Shown here: positions 45,403-57,860 of the stretch, piece after piece
How the letters are laid out: each line of letters opens with the position of its first letter
How positions within the stretch are numbered: position 1 is the stretch's first letter
NCBI GenBank assembly: GCA_029851415.1
Contig: CM056743.1
Span: forward strand, 32,256,714-32,320,713
Length of the DNA stretch: 64,000 nt
Origin: Eretmocerus hayati
Taxonomy: Eukaryota > Arthropoda > Insecta > Hymenoptera > Aphelinidae
Direction: 5' to 3'
Translations under genes and position numbers: made by a program
Notes under the pieces: model-generated
The model's input: only the letters and a program-made list of their open reading frames with translations
Told to the model about the DNA's origin: nothing
Databases searched by the model: none

Positions 45403-46681
45403 ATTAGATTAGATTAGTTTTTATTTGGTACCTTGGGGTATTACCCTATGTGGTACAGGTAGCAATATTCAGGGTACATAATAATAAAATATCATATAGA
45501 TATGTATGGATAATTCAAGCCAATAAGAATTCTTATGAATTGTATCGATATTCATATATAACAACGATATCGCAAATGTAATAATCAAGTGGAGTCAATT
45601 CGAGGAGTCAATCAGAATAAATTGGATTACAGAGATCGGAATGAATGAGTGAAATCACAGCGTAATTCACATACGAGGGCTATATTCGTGCGATAATTGA
45701 CGTTCCTGGGATGTGAACTCTGGACGGTCTGACCGAGAAAAAATTGGGGATTGCAGAGCAAGCTGTTCAGTTGAATGACGAAATCTAAATCAGAAAAATG
45801 ACTGTAGTACAGAACGTATAATATAGAGGCTGAATTATTCAGCAGTACATTCTATGCTGAGATTCAAAGTTTTCGAGATCAAGCTCTGAAAAAATTGGTA
45901 CCAGTGGGTCAGTTTTAGAGGGTTTCATACATACAGTGAGATTTTTCACCACTGGTTTCTGAAATTTTAAACGAGCACTCGCTGAGTAGGCTTTCTTGAG
46001 CAAATTGTGAACTTCTTTAGGCCACAATGGGCTACAAAACACTTTTGAATCATTGTCACAATCAAAAATATCTTTCGAAGTCTTCTTTTTCAATTTAGTT
46101 GAGCTCGATATAAGTTTATCGCGAACTATAGTTGACGATAATTTTACGACAATTGCTCGAGAATTAGAGTCATTGATTTTAGGAGAATTAGGAGTTGAGG
46201 TCGGAGCAGATGGATGTGCATTTCGGAATCGAGGACCTTCCCATTCTCTCACATCCACTACAAAGTTTTGAAGTTCGGGCTCATCCATAGCATCAAGAAC
46301 CTTAGCTACTATCTCGGTTCTTAAGAGATTTAAATCGCGAGGGATGTCGGATAGAATAATTTCAGCTGGATCTACTAGAGCTGTTTGATGTGAAATTTTA
46401 GACAGATCCTTACGAATTTGAGTAATATCATCCTCAATCGCGTTAATTCGATTCTCAATTCTAGATTCAAGCTCATTCAACTTCGAAAAAATCCTGTCTT
46501 GACTAGCGTTGAAGTGAGAAATGAAGAGTTTAAAGTAATGTGGCATATCACTTGAATGATTGTCATTTTCTGACTTATTCTTGGAATCACGCGATTCGAA
46601 AGAGGTCATCTGATGTTGTTGTGTGGAACTCACTGCGGAAGAATTTGGTGACATTGTAGAGCAATAGAATCGTAGATGCAA
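45403..46681 (-). mobile_element. ORF1-only non-LTR retrotransposon with (TAATC)n tail
   Basis: The coding part (45839-46681) is followed on the minus strand by about 420 bases of 3' untranslated region ending AAATAAAAACTAATCTAATCTAATC, a poly(A) signal and short tandem tail typical of non-LTR 3' ends. No reverse transcriptase is present between ORF1 and the 3' end. This resembles half-LINE (HAL1-like) derivatives that rely on another element. The 5' boundary is unclear, possibly near 47,100 at a (GA)n tract. Confidence 0.55.
45839..46681 (-). CDS. LINE ORF1p-like protein (coiled coil and RNA-binding region), 280 residues
   Basis: Intact frame. A Ser/Gln-rich N-terminus is followed by a predicted coiled coil (KLNELESRIENRINAIEDDI, about residues 84-110). 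A region starting IILSDIPRDLNLL has the pattern of the RRM of LINE ORF1p. Near the end of it, RAIVVKLSSTIVRDKLI matches the usual R-x-I-x-V-x-x...R-D pattern. The C-terminus has LLKKAYSASARLKFQ. Family similarity is inferred from pattern. No endonuclease or reverse transcriptase follows. Confidence 0.65.
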   Translation of the reverse strand: MHLRFYCSTMSPNSSAVSSTQQHQMTSFESRDSKNKSENDNHSSDMPHYFKLFISHFNASQDRIFSKLNELESRIENRINAIEDDITQIRKDLSKISHQTALVDPAEIILSDIPRDLNLLRTEIVAKVLDAMDEPELQNFVVDVREWEGPRFRNAHPSAPTSTPNSPKINDSNSRAIVVKLSSTIVRDKLISSSTKLKKKTSKDIFDCDNDSKVFCSPLWPKEVHNLLKKAYSASARLKFQKPVVKNLTVCMKPSKTDPLVPIFSELDLENFESQHRMYC

Positions 46682-46689
46682 TATGCAGG

Positions 46690-47440
46690 TTCGAGTCAGC
46701 TGTCAGGGGGCACGTACAATCGGCGGTCAGGCAGGTTACTTGACACTCGATAGGCAAAACGCTCTAAGTGGATCAACGTGTGAATCAGGCTTCAGGATCG
46801 GTATAGCAGGGATCTAGTCCAAATTGCTGCCATCTAGCTGCTGACGGCAGAAGTTTGAAGATCCAGCGGATCGAATGGCTCTCAGCAACTTAACCTCGAA
46901 ATCCACAACGTGCAGATCGGAAAACAGATGAAACTCTTGCAAAACGCACAGATCCACAGAGATTGATGAATCTAGTGAATATTTGCAAGTTTGGCGTGCA
47001 ATAATCTGCAAAAGAAAGGCCCGGAGGCACTTTGAGGCAGAGAAACCTGACGAAATACAGAGGAGCACTGGATAAAACGTGTGATGAGACTCACCGAGAG
47101 AGAGAGAGAGAGAGAGAGCAGGTCAAAGTAGATGGGAGCAGCACTGAATCAGCGCCACTGATTGGGGGTTATGTCAGGTTATGGCTATTATAAACGGACC
47201 AGAGCTGTCACGGACCTCTGCTTTACGTCATATAAATTTGCAATAATGAAAAAGAATGTGAAACGTCATCTGCATCAGTTGCGCGTCAAAGATCTTGCGA
47301 ATAGATCATCATTTTAAAGTATTTGAGCTCCACTGACGAATCAGTGCATATACGCACTGATCCATCAGCATAAATCGCTCCTAGAAATCAGTGCTCATGC
47401 ACTAATCAGTGAGCTCTCACTGATTGGGGCGGAGAAAGTA
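46690..47440. other. Possible 5' leader of the ORF1-only element, (GA)n tract and TCAGTG-rich hairpins
   Basis: There is a (GA)n run at about 47,096-47,118. At 47,120-47,440 several short inverted CAGTG/CACTGATT motifs recur. No gene. Confidence 0.4.
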
Positions 47441-47451
47441 CGTGAATCACA

Positions 47452-47597
47452 CTCATCATTCAATCTCGTCGAAACGCATCAAAACTCAAAACTCGAAACC
47501 CCCGGTCCATTCTCCCAACTCCGCCTGCAGGCTCCGCAAACAAAGCACACTTTGCATGCACAAGAATAATCAATCCGCGGTTTGCCTGGACGAAACC
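47452..47597. repeat. Direct repeat, copy 1 (about 145 bases)
   Basis: Matches 50226-50372 in the same orientation: CATCATTCA, GAAACGCATCAAAA, CGCCTGCAGGCTCCGCAA, TTTGCATGCACAA and AATCAATCCGCGGTTTGCC are shared. Non-coding. Confidence 0.8.
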
Positions 47598-48075
47598 TGA
47601 AATGAAGCATCCATTCCGGATTATAGCATTCTGCATGGTGCTGAAATTTTGGTCTGTAACAGACAGATCTCAATACTGTTGTGAAATTCCATGAATTTTT
47701 TCTAGACTCATTTTCACGATTTCCATTCTTACTTAGCATGACATGAACGGATGCAGATGTGTCGATCATGTTACTGAATGAGAGGAACCAGGTGATGCGA
47801 ATAACTCTCACAAATGATGGGAGGCAAGGAAGCTCACGATCGAAGGGTTGGACTATGATCCAGTCATCCTGGAGAAAGGTTACTTGACATACTTGTCCGA
47901 TAGACGACCTGGTGTGGTAACACGTGTGGCATCGACATACACAAAGAAAAATCCAAGATGGACGAATATGATGTCGAATTCTCTTGGTAGTAGTCTATAG
48001 CTCTCAATTCTAAAGATTCGGAAATCAAAATTCAGTGACGTGAACGTAGCTGGGCTCCAAATTCGATGCTTCCGG

Positions 48076-48612
48076 AAAAGGACCCCGCACAGAATATATT
48101 GATTTTGGCTTCGAGTAAATATCGATGAAATTTTGGGAGAGTGGTCGATTAGATCACGCTGGTTACGAGTTGGACGGAGAATAAAGAGAACCTATGCACC
48201 GATTTTGAAATAACTCAATCTGGAAACTCATTTTTGAGGTTACGGTCTTTCGTTTTGAATGCTTTCGAACGCTGCGGTTATAGCAGTTAGCATCGTGAGA
48301 TACAAGATTTCGAGGCGATCTCTTTCAAACTGACTGAATCTGAAATATGAATCGCTCATAAACATCTCGTTTACTCCAACTATGAGGTGATTCTCTATCT
48401 TCTCTGAGCCATTGGAGGAGAGCCACGCAATAATATACCATGGCAGTGCACGTAGATGGGTAGTTTTGTACGAAGGACTGTTTATGACTTCAGCGAAACG
48501 AGTACTATGAGTCCTCCGTAACAAAACTACCCATCTGCACGCAGTCTCATACGATATTTCATAGCACGGGAATCGAAAAATCATATTCAAAGCTGCGAAT
48601 TGTAGGTTGGGT
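48076..48612. repeat. Dispersed repeat: ACCCCGCAC block plus inverted hairpin block (copy 2)
   Basis: Same family as 44077-44850, but with the hairpin block in the opposite orientation. The 150-codon open frame on the minus strand at 48240-48692 runs through both blocks and is a repeat artefact. Confidence 0.75.
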
Positions 48613-49195
48613 GCTCGATATGGATTTGTGAATTCACTCTTATTTGGAGAAATAATTTCTGAAGAGAATTCTTGTGAAGTAGGCTTCTTCAACGGAACAT
48701 AAGAAACTCGCGAAAAATTATGTAACTATGAGTAAAAGCAGCCTTTATGATGAGCGGTAGGCGCTCGGCGTCGATGTTGGCAGGAACTCCGGAACACAGG
48801 TCCAATTATTAGCTCGTGCGATTTAGAGAATCCGGGCATGGAAATAATTTTGTATCAAACTTGGGCGGGGACTCACTAATGAGGCGATCAACACTTGAGT
48901 TATGTTTTGAACTATTCGAAAAAGTGCTTTATGTCGAAAATATAGATTCAATACAACATCACGGATGCCTCTTAATTACGGCCACACTCACACGCGCGAG
49001 TAGATCCCGGAATTATATGGAATGCCCTCTGGCGGCCATCGCACCTTCTCGTCGGCTCGAGAGGAGTACGTCGATGGGGACCTGGCCGGCAAGCACCACC
49101 GGGTGCGAACGAAACTTTTGTAAGAGTGGAGACGAGGCTCTGAAATGCGCGCGTATTCTACTGTGTGTCTTTCTCCGCGCGGCTCCCCTTATATA

Positions 49196-49560
49196 GGCTC
49201 GCCGATCATACACCATCATAAAATAACGCCACCATGCGTGACCTAGGTTTGAAAATGCTCAAGATAACGGCACGGACAGTGAGCTACGTTTTCACGCCAC
49301 GTTGCGTGGCCTACATATTGAGCTTATGGAAAGAAACGCGACGGGGCGTTACTCACGCTCTACGCGGCGTCGCGTGATTCGGTAGCGATATTCAATGGGA
49401 GCAACGAAGCGGGCCGTTGTTCACGCAGCGTCGCGTGATTTGTCAGTAAAATTGGGAGTAAATAACGCTACGAACGGTTACTCACGCTCTACGGCGCGTC
49501 GCGTTCCTTGTTTACAATTTTCATACGAGTGACGTCATGCTTCAGGTGCGCGAGAAATAA
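49196..49560 (-). promoter_or_regulatory. Promoter-like region: TATATAAGG box with upstream array of GCGTCGCGTG/GTTACTCACGC motifs
   Basis: On the minus strand a TATATAAGG box (49195-49189) is preceded, at higher coordinates, by about 350 bases with repeated AACG, CGTTACTCACGCTCTACG and GCGTCGCGTGATT motifs. The downstream sequence is GC-rich for about 150 bases, with ACACACAGTAG near the expected start. No long ORF follows; the first ATG frame has eight codons. It resembles the arrangement at 62.45-63.0 kb. Confidence 0.4.
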
Positions 49561-49599
49561 GTATATTAGCGCATTGGTAATTTTCCGATCGAACGGAAT

Positions 49600-50220
49600 T
49601 TTGTACTAAAATAAAAATTATTCGATAGAATTAAAAAATTACTCGATACAATTAAAAAGTACCCGCCTTAATTGAAAAGAAGCACACCCGTAGAAAACGA
49701 AACAAAATTGGGATGCATCTGTTCGCTCGCGGGAAGTCGCGGCGATTTATATATATTTAAATGTTCGTATGACGGAGGCCTACGACACTTGAATAATTTT
49801 CGTGGAAAAATGTAATACATCAATGGTTGAGATTTGCTCTTTTTGGAGTGTAATCCAATTGTTCCACGCTTGTAAACGCGAATAATCAGCTCTTGAGCGC
49901 GGGCTCTTGCTTCACCTAACTCGTCTGCCCCGGGACTCGGCGCCATCCTTTCAATGTTGCCAACAATAAAAAATTACACACGAGAAGCTCATTTCAAGTG
50001 TCACCATCTACATTTAGAATAAGCGAACCATCGCCAGCCCGGCTGGTCACTCGCGGAGGTCCGATACTCTCTTGACACCATGGCAAGGTTGACAAAATTT
50101 CTTGATAAGGCCCATGAAAACGTTTCTCGAGAATTTTGTTCACCCTTACTCGTTCCTTTCATCTGCATAGATACACGTTTATCTCCCGAGAATGTTCCAT
50201 TGATGCGGGATACGTCAATG
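49600..50220. other. No recognisable gene
   Basis: AT-rich, with a 92-codon motif-free frame on the minus strand (49668-49946) that I do not support. Confidence 0.35.
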
Positions 50221-50225
50221 ATTAC

Positions 50226-50372
50226 TTACACTCATCATTCACTCTCGTTGAAACGCATCAAAAATCGAAACTCGAAACCCTCCGTCCATTCATTCAACTT
50301 CGCCTGCAGGCTCCGCAAGCAAAACGCATTTTGCATGCACAAAAATAATCAATCCGCGGTTTGCCAGGGCGA
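50226..50372. repeat. Direct repeat, copy 2 (about 145 bases)
   Basis: Second copy of the 47452-47597 block with scattered substitutions. Confidence 0.8.
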
Positions 50373-50379
50373 AAGGGAC

Positions 50380-52925
50380 GACTTGACGAGCAGGCTCAGA
50401 GCCAAAAGGTTCTTGTTCTCTAAACTCTCTCAACTTATTCTTAGATCATGATTGCAAAAGTGAAAGACAGTTCAAGGTTAGCTTATCAAAACAGATACGC
50501 GTAGAACCATGACAAGTGCAAACATAACCATGGAAACATGGAAATTTTGAGAGTAAATACTATTAGAGAAATGCAGGGCCAGTTTTCCACTGCCAATATT
50601 CGCAGTGAACTTGATTCCGAGAAAATGCGATTCTGTAGCACTGGGCGTATATAGCACTGAAAAACGTTTAATTTAGCACCAGTTGTTGCGTCGTACTGCT
50701 TCATCATCAACAAATCCACCAAGAGTCCAGAAGCACAACAATAATCACCCAAAGCTTGGATTTTCATTTGAAAGAAGTCGTGAAGCTGCCCGCCCGCCTC
50801 TGACATACAGTATATGGTGGCTAGAAACCCTAGCGGAAAAACTTGATGTTCGCGAATGTAAACAAACACTTTCCAGCTGACGCTGAGTATCTTGCATAGC
50901 AGGCTGACCACCCATAGAACTCGTCCCGAGCCTCCCGGGTATCGTCGCATTCGCTGCCGTTCGAGATTTCTCTAAAGTTTTACGAGCAGTTGCGTCCAAA
51001 CGAGGCGTTCATCATAATCTTCAGATCCTAACAAGAGAGCATCGTCCCAATATCCCAGATAAATTGTGTGATCGCGTCGCATCCAATCAATTTCGGGCCT
51101 TGGTGTCCTCTTTGATATTATTGAATTTGAAAAATCACTGTGAGAGTTACACCAGAAACTTTTTGGCAATTGTTAAAGATAAATTTCCGACATGCATTCG
51201 TGTTAGTGTATCCGTGTATATGCGTTTTTCATTCGTTCATTCATATGTGATGATGTGCAGCTTATTAGATGGGTATGACCTTGATTTCCTCGACCACACG
51301 TGGTGGGGGTCGTCTGCAACATACATTATTATTGTGATGCAACGATTCGATGTGTTCAACCTACGGACTTACTCTTGTCAATATAGATACCTGCAATCGT
51401 GATGCAAAGCAAGACGAGCTGATGTCTAGCTGCAGATTTGTTTTTTTTTAGAAGATCCGGAGCCACTTAGATTAGAAAATGGACATCGAGCTCTGTGATT
51501 TCACATTTGAGGTTAATTGTCGCTGCAAGTATGTAGCTCGGTTGTATAATTTTGAGGAGAAACGAATTTGAGACTGCTTGCATCAAAATCGTCACGATAA
51601 TTCGGGGAATGGATTCAAATGTATCATACAGAGGCCGAGTAACCAAGAGAGGATGAGCAAAAAGACATTAACAGCCAGAAGAAACAAATTGGTTACGTAT
51701 CAGCCGGAATTTGAAAATGATTTCTACCGCTGGCTCGTCAATAAAACTCGATCTCTCTGACACTCTGCAACGCTGAGTAACGTTGCAAATGAACAAATGC
51801 TGCAGGAGAGATTGACGTTCAACATCTTCAAATCTTCGTTACGATTTTAATGCATACTCCCTAAAATATTCTGTGTTTGCTACGTTCCCCTAATTCCAAC
51901 TCAATGATGAGCGATCTTTCCCTAAAATGACTAAATCATCGAATCAGGTTCCCTGCACAGTCGTGCGAAGCTAAGTCTTCGAAAGACTCATACAATACGC
52001 TGCATTGTTCTTGATAGAATGAAAAAGCAGCATTCACAATGAAGTTTAAAAGCAGTTTTGGACGAACGTTGATGAGAACTCTACTGTCTACTTTTGTGAG
52101 AGTCTGTAGAATTCATAGTGCTTACACAACGACTAAACAATGAAACCCTCACGCCTCTTCCTCAAATTGAATCCCACTTTTGGTAGTTCATCATGATGCA
52201 AGAAGTTGAAATTGAATTTTTTTGTATTTTTTATGCGCAGAGTTGGTGATTCGAGAATTCAAAAATGGCGTGTAGAAAACCGTGGGCTTGCACTATCAAG
52301 TTCAAGTACTTTGGAATTCGTTCCTGCATTTGCTCTTGCACAATACTCATTGCTGAGCAAATGAGTATTGTGCGGACTTGAAAGAAAAACCTGTTTTCGA
52401 AATGGGAGTAAATCGAATCGGGCATTCTCTCATATGAACTAATCAAATCGATTGTCTTGATTCTAGGAGAGCATAGGGACCCAATAATCTGGAATCGGAT
52501 GGTCAATTGGATGATTATATCTCGCAATTGATGAAACTTTGAGAATCTCCACATAATTCTCCCTAAACGTTGCGTGTTTTCGTTTGTTGAGGGTTTACGA
52601 GGTTTTCGAATAATTTTTTGCTCTCATCATGGAGTAACCACTGTGTCCGCCGAAATTGCACAAAACTTTTGATTTTGCCCGGAAATTTCTCAGGATTTGT
52701 CAACTCCATCAAGATTCACGTCAAGCTATTCATATTTTCGTGAATCGTCCAGGTCCAGATCTGGTGAACATGCATAATTTCCTTTGGGATTTGATCTATA
52801 AATTCGAGATTCAAATTAGCTGTACTAGTCCTACTTCTTCGACGTAGAACCCAACTCTCTAGAACAAGAAGATTTTCAACTAAATATCTCCTATCATACT
52901 ATTGCGAAACCGAATAATCCCAAGC
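50380..52925. other. Intronic sequence, no gene recognised
   Basis: Several open frames of 60-150 codons on both strands, none with a recognisable domain or splice context. A short inverted TGAGTATTGTGC/GCACAATACTCA motif lies at about 52,338-52,373. Confidence 0.35.
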
Positions 52926-52932
52926 AAGGATG

Positions 52933-53583
52933 CAAATATCTGATGAATTGTCTCTCCAAGAAAGAAAAACATGAGGCAAGTATAAGGGTTATCTTAAAAA
53001 AAAAATCATTGGTCATAACATCCCTTCCTGGTATTTCAGACCTTATTAGTGGTGAAATCAAACCCGTGAGATCATTCAAATCACGGTGGGATGGGTAAGT
53101 GAGAGATTAGGCAAAGTTCGTTCGTCATTTTTCGATCAATGTTAATCTTACAATTCTTATTCTCAGGGATCAAGACAATAGAGCTACGGTTGGCCAATGA
53201 TATATCAAATATTCGATGATTGCAATAAGACGTCGTAGATTTGGCCTCTTCCATAGTGGTACTAAAACTTTTCTCAGTCTCCGATGTCTTGTTGCAATCA
53301 TCGAATATTTGATATATCATTGGCCAACCATAGCTCTATTGTCTTGACCCCTCAGAATAAGAATTATAAGATTAACATTGATCGAAAAATGACAAACGAA
53401 CTATGCTTAAGCTCTCACTTGCCCATCCCACCGTAATTTGAATGATCTCACGGGTTTGATTTAACCACTAATAAGGTCTGAAATATCACGAAGGGAAGTA
53501 ATGACCAAGGAATTTTTTTTTAAGTGAACCCTTAAACTTGCCTCATGTTTCTCTTTCTTCGAAAGACAATCCACCAGATATTT
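52933..53583. mobile_element. Foldback element of about 650 bases
   Basis: The ends AAATATCTG(ATG/GTGG)ATTGTCT are inverted and pairing continues inward to the 18-base GATATATCAAATATTCGA, with a spacer of about 60 bases near 53,255. Arms are about 290 bases. No coding function. Confidence 0.85.
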
Positions 53584-53589
53584 TCAGAG

Positions 53590-54114
53590 AGTTTGAGACG
53601 GCGTTCTCGAGATTCTCCTGTTCGTAGAAGCAATTTGGAATATAAGAAATCGAATCCTCAAATGATTGCCATCAAACCAGTTGCACAGTAAGAGTGAGAG
53701 ATAACAAAATGCTCTGTAGCTTGGTGAGAAATCAATTCATGTTTTCATGAATATGTGTGTGGAATCTCATGAAGATTGATCGTTTGATCGTTCAGTTTCG
53801 AAGCCCTAGCCACCAAAGAACTGGGTGTTTTGGTTGCGTTTAACATTGCGCTCATGGAAGAGGGCACGTAAAATGGCACTCATTTGGATTTCACAGCCGA
53901 TCCAGATGACAGGGAATGAGGGGATTGCAGAAAAGAAAAGTCCATACGAAGATGAATCTTTTGTTGAGTCCGCTTCTGCCCAGTCACGTTTAAGATTGAT
54001 CGTCTAGTTTTTCCGAGGCAGTTATCGGAAAATTGAAATTGCAAAACGGCCTTCACGCAAAAACGGTTGATACGCAAAACATCAGCTGGTTCGGAAAGAT
54101 TTTGATCACAGCAG
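53590..54114. other. Spacer to the left LTR
   Basis: No gene recognised. Confidence 0.4.
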
Positions 54115-54423
54115 TGTGGGAGCGGGACCAGGGCTTAGGAGAAAGCAGTAGATAAATATCAATAGAAACCAAGTTTATTAAGCACTCACACACTCATACT
54201 ACAGGCACTTATGTATGTAGCACTCTCAAAAGCGGCACGCGAAGGGACTGCGTGGTAAGACGGTGGTACCGAGACCGATTCAACGCCGCGCCGCAGGCCC
54301 GCGGTTCGCGGCTCTCGGCGCTTTCTGCTTCTCTCACACTTTCCGCGTGATGCGGGAAGTGTGGGGGAAGCTTTCGGCCCGCTTCACTCGCACTCTGTCT
54401 CTCAAGCTTTTCTCATTCCCACA
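54115..54423 (-). repeat. 3' LTR of the gypsy element
   Basis: Starts TGTGGGAGCGGGACCAGG and ends CTCATTCCCACA on the plus strand. It contains the same landmarks as 60909-61217, for example CAAGTTTATTAAGCACTCACA and CTACAGGCACTTATGTATG. Confidence 0.95.
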
Positions 54424-54720
54424 CTCGGCCATCCTTCTACTCGTTCACCCGAACGATCTTCTTATCGCACTCATTCGTTCTCACGCGCGCGATAAGTTAC
54501 TCAGAGTCCTTCAATCAGCGGCTAATGAACGACTATTCATATCATGGAGTCCTACTCACATTTACACGCGAGATATAATCATGATGAGCAATAATCATGA
54601 TGTTTCATATAATAATCAATACATCATCCGTACGGTTCTCTCTTTTCTCCAGTATATACCACTTTCATAACCCAAACTCATATTCTACTCAAGCGAGCTT
54701 ACACCCGTCACTACTCGCCG

Positions 54721-57700
54721 TCACACCTCTGTCCGACGCACTATCACCCGCGCACTAAACTGTTTCCAACTGTCACTTGTTCCATCGGCTACATCTTCGG
54801 AGTCATCCTGCTCATCCTCGAGGTCCTCCTCGAGGTCATCGCGGAAGCCTCGCCAGGGCTTCATGGCGTCTGCCGCTACGATGGTAGAGTCTGGGCCCTC
54901 ACAGTCGCTTGCTTTTTCAACCGAATAGCGGTCGTGTGGCCTACAATTTACGATTCGATAAGGCCCAAAGTACTTGATGACCATTTTGAGACCAACTCCA
55001 GTTTGGGCTCTTATGGCAATCAAGCCCCCTCTTGATATTTGATCGCTGTGACACGATGACGGTTACACTGTTTGCGGTTTTCCTCTTGAGTTTTGATGAT
55101 TTGCCGCATGGCAAGAGCCTGGCGATCTTCGCGCTCTTGATTATAGTATTCGTCAACTTCTTGATCAAGGATTTCTGAGATGCGCTTGTGACCTCTGTGC
55201 TTGCGAGTCCTGCGAAACAGTAACTGAAACGGGCTCATCCTAATGGACCGCTGAAACATTCCATTTCTACCCAGCTGGACTTGGCTCACGTGCTTGTACC
55301 ATCGAGAGTTATTAGGCCCAGACAGCTTTGCTAGACTGTTTTTTGCGATCTTCACAACTCTTCCACCTGACCATTCCCACGAGGATTGTTGGGATTCACA
55401 AGGCAGTGCTGGATCTTTCCCGTTTCACAGAACTCCCGGAATTCACGAGCAAGGAAAGCAGCTGCGTTGTCCGATATAATTCACTTGGGATTACCGAAGT
55501 GCTGCTGCCATAGTTTCAGCTTCTTGAGTACCTCGTCTACACCAGTAGAACGGCATGGAAAGAGCCAGGTGTACTTCGTGAACCCATCCACAACGACGAA
55601 GACGTGTTCGTACTTGCGCTTGGTAGATTTGAGGGGTCTAGCGTGGTCGACGTGTAGAGTGTCCAATGGAATGTCACCTTTGGGGATGGGGTTCAAGAGG
55701 CACTCAGCTTTGCCTTCTTTCCGGGACCCCATGATGCACGTAATGCAGTTTTCAATACATTCCTCTACTCGCTGCTTCAGTCTGTCTATATGATATTCCT
55801 GTTCCATGAGGTCCATCGTTTTCCTCGTCCCAAAATACCCTATTTCGTGAGCTTTGCGGATGATTTCCCGTTGCATTGCGTTTGGCACAACAATCTTGCC
55901 AGCACCATTGGATCTTTTGTAGATTAGGTCTCCACGAAGTTCATAGTCTCGATGCGGACCTTTGGCCAGCAACAACTTGACCTCAGCGATCTTCTTATCT
56001 CGATCCTGAGCTCTGATTTGTCTTGGAGAGATCGGATCTTGTATCATGTTTACCGAGGGAGCTCGGCTCAGTGCATCTACATGTTGCATCCGTTGCCCTG
56101 ACCTATGCTCGATCTCATAGTCGAAATGTTCGACTAGCATCACTCAACGACCCACTCTAGCCGTCAGGTTACTCTTGTTCATGGTAGCCTTGAAGGCGTC
56201 ACAGTCTGTCACAATCTTGAAGTGCAAGCCTAGTAAGTAGAACTAACTTGTTGAGAGCCCGAACAACAGCCAAACATTCCAACTCATTACTGCTGTATTT
56301 CTTCTCTGCATCCGTCGTCTTGCGTCTCATGTAGTGCACAGGGTGGAGCTTCCGATCATCGGGATGCTTTTGCAAAAATATGGCTCCATAACCGTCTTTT
56401 GAAGCGTCAGTGTGCAGTTCAGTTTGACGATCTTGTTTGTAGAGTTGCAGCACTAGAGCATTTACTAAAGCTTGTTTGAGTTGATGAAATGCCGCACGCT
56501 GTGGCTCCTGGATTCGAAATGGTTCATCTTTTTTCAGCAGATCGCTGAGGGGTTGAGCGATTCTTGCATATCCCCCGATGAATTTACGGAAGTACCCGGC
56601 CAAACCCAAGAAGCGTTTTACTTGCTTTGGGGTTTTGGGTTCGGGGTAGCTTGTTAAAGCTCCTATCTTGGAGGGCGAGAGAGAGACCCTACCATTCTCT
56701 ATGATATGTCCTAGGAATTCGATCCTAGTACGTAATAATCGGCGTTTCTTCCAATGGATTATGAGACCATAACTTGCTGCAACGTCTAGGAATTTTCGGA
56801 AATTTTCCAGAACCTTCGCGATTGTGTTTCCCTTGATAACTATGTCATCCATAAATATAGCTATGATCTTCAAGAGAATGAGCAGCCGGAAGATATACCT
56901 TAAGAATCGTATGAAAACCGCTGGTCAGGTGGCCAATCCAAACGGTACTCTTGTGAACTCGAATAAACCTGACTCCGTCATAAAGGCGGTGTACTTACGG
57001 CTTCCTTCTGCAACCTTCACATGGAAGAATCCATTTTTTAGATCTATGGTGATGAAATACTTAGCGTCGGCAAGGCTCTCGAGGATGTCATCGATCAAAG
57101 GCGTGGGAGTGCACTCTTTAATCATGACTCTGTTCAGAGGCTTATAGTTTATGCATATCCTGAATGTTCCATCTTTCTTTCGAACAACCACGACAGTACT
57201 TGACCACTCGGAAGTGCTTGGTACGACGACTCCAGATTTCAGCCACTCACGAACCTGCTGCTCGACTGCGGCCTTTTCGCAGGGTGACAGCCGTATGAAG
57301 TTTCGATGAATCGGGGTCTCGTCCTTTACCCTGATGATCAATTCAATCGGAGCTACCTTATCTCCTCTCGGAGAATAGTTGTCTATCATCATACGTAATT
57401 TCTCTGCATATTCAGCAGGAGCTCCATCTAAGAGCCGGTAATTTTCGTTTTGTTCATTGGTTATACAACCTATAAGGGTTCGCTGGGGCCGTGGTACGAA
57501 GGTAGACCTATCTTTCCCAAGAACAATGTCTGCAACTTCGCGTACTGGATCTCCAACTACTGCTTCCTCTCTGTGAAAGTACCGTAGGACGATTGAATAC
57601 TCCAATTCGTATTTTGTGCCATCCAGCACAGTTGGGAGCGTGACTCTTCCTTGTGTTATAACAATACCTCCCCCAAAAGCAGTGAGGGGGTGCTGCCAAT

Positions 57701-57860
57701 TAGTCTCCTTAAAATTCTCAGAAGAAGCTCGTCTAATGTTGGTCCACAGATCAGACCGTATGAGGTTAACGTCGGCTCCAGGGTCGACGTGGGCCACTAC
57801 CACCACTCCTCCGACAGTGGCGCGCGTGTGACGTCAATCCGTGTGGCCCTCGGGATTTTC
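54721..57860 (-). pseudogene. Gypsy pol: protease, reverse transcriptase, RNase H, integrase, with multiple stops and frameshifts
   Basis: Protease: HVDPGADVNLI (DPGA where D-T/S-G-A is usual). Reverse transcriptase: VRKKDGTFRICINYKPLN, FITIDLKNGFFHV, FTRVPFGLA and IFMDDIVI (catalytic MDD). RNase H: LHTDASKDGYGAIFLQ and SSNELECLAVVRAL. Integrase: an H-H-C-C finger (HEIGYFGTRKTM, C..C in ENCITC), the first Asp in LHVDHA, and SDNAAAF and GQVEE further on. Breaks: in-frame TGA codons near 57,833, 56,925, 56,150 and 55,481, two more stops near 55,350, and at least three frameshifts (near 56,220, 55,400 and 55,020). Most stops are TGA, fitting single transitions. It is not functional. Confidence 0.85.

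Noticed and set aside
48240..48692. 150-codon minus-strand frame considered as a receptor fragment
   Set aside because: It runs across both repeat blocks shared with 44-45 kb, including a hairpin. No conserved 7tm_6 motif.
50486..51169. Cluster of overlapping frames considered as a degraded gene
   Set aside because: Overlaps on both strands, no recognisable domain, no consistent splice junctions.
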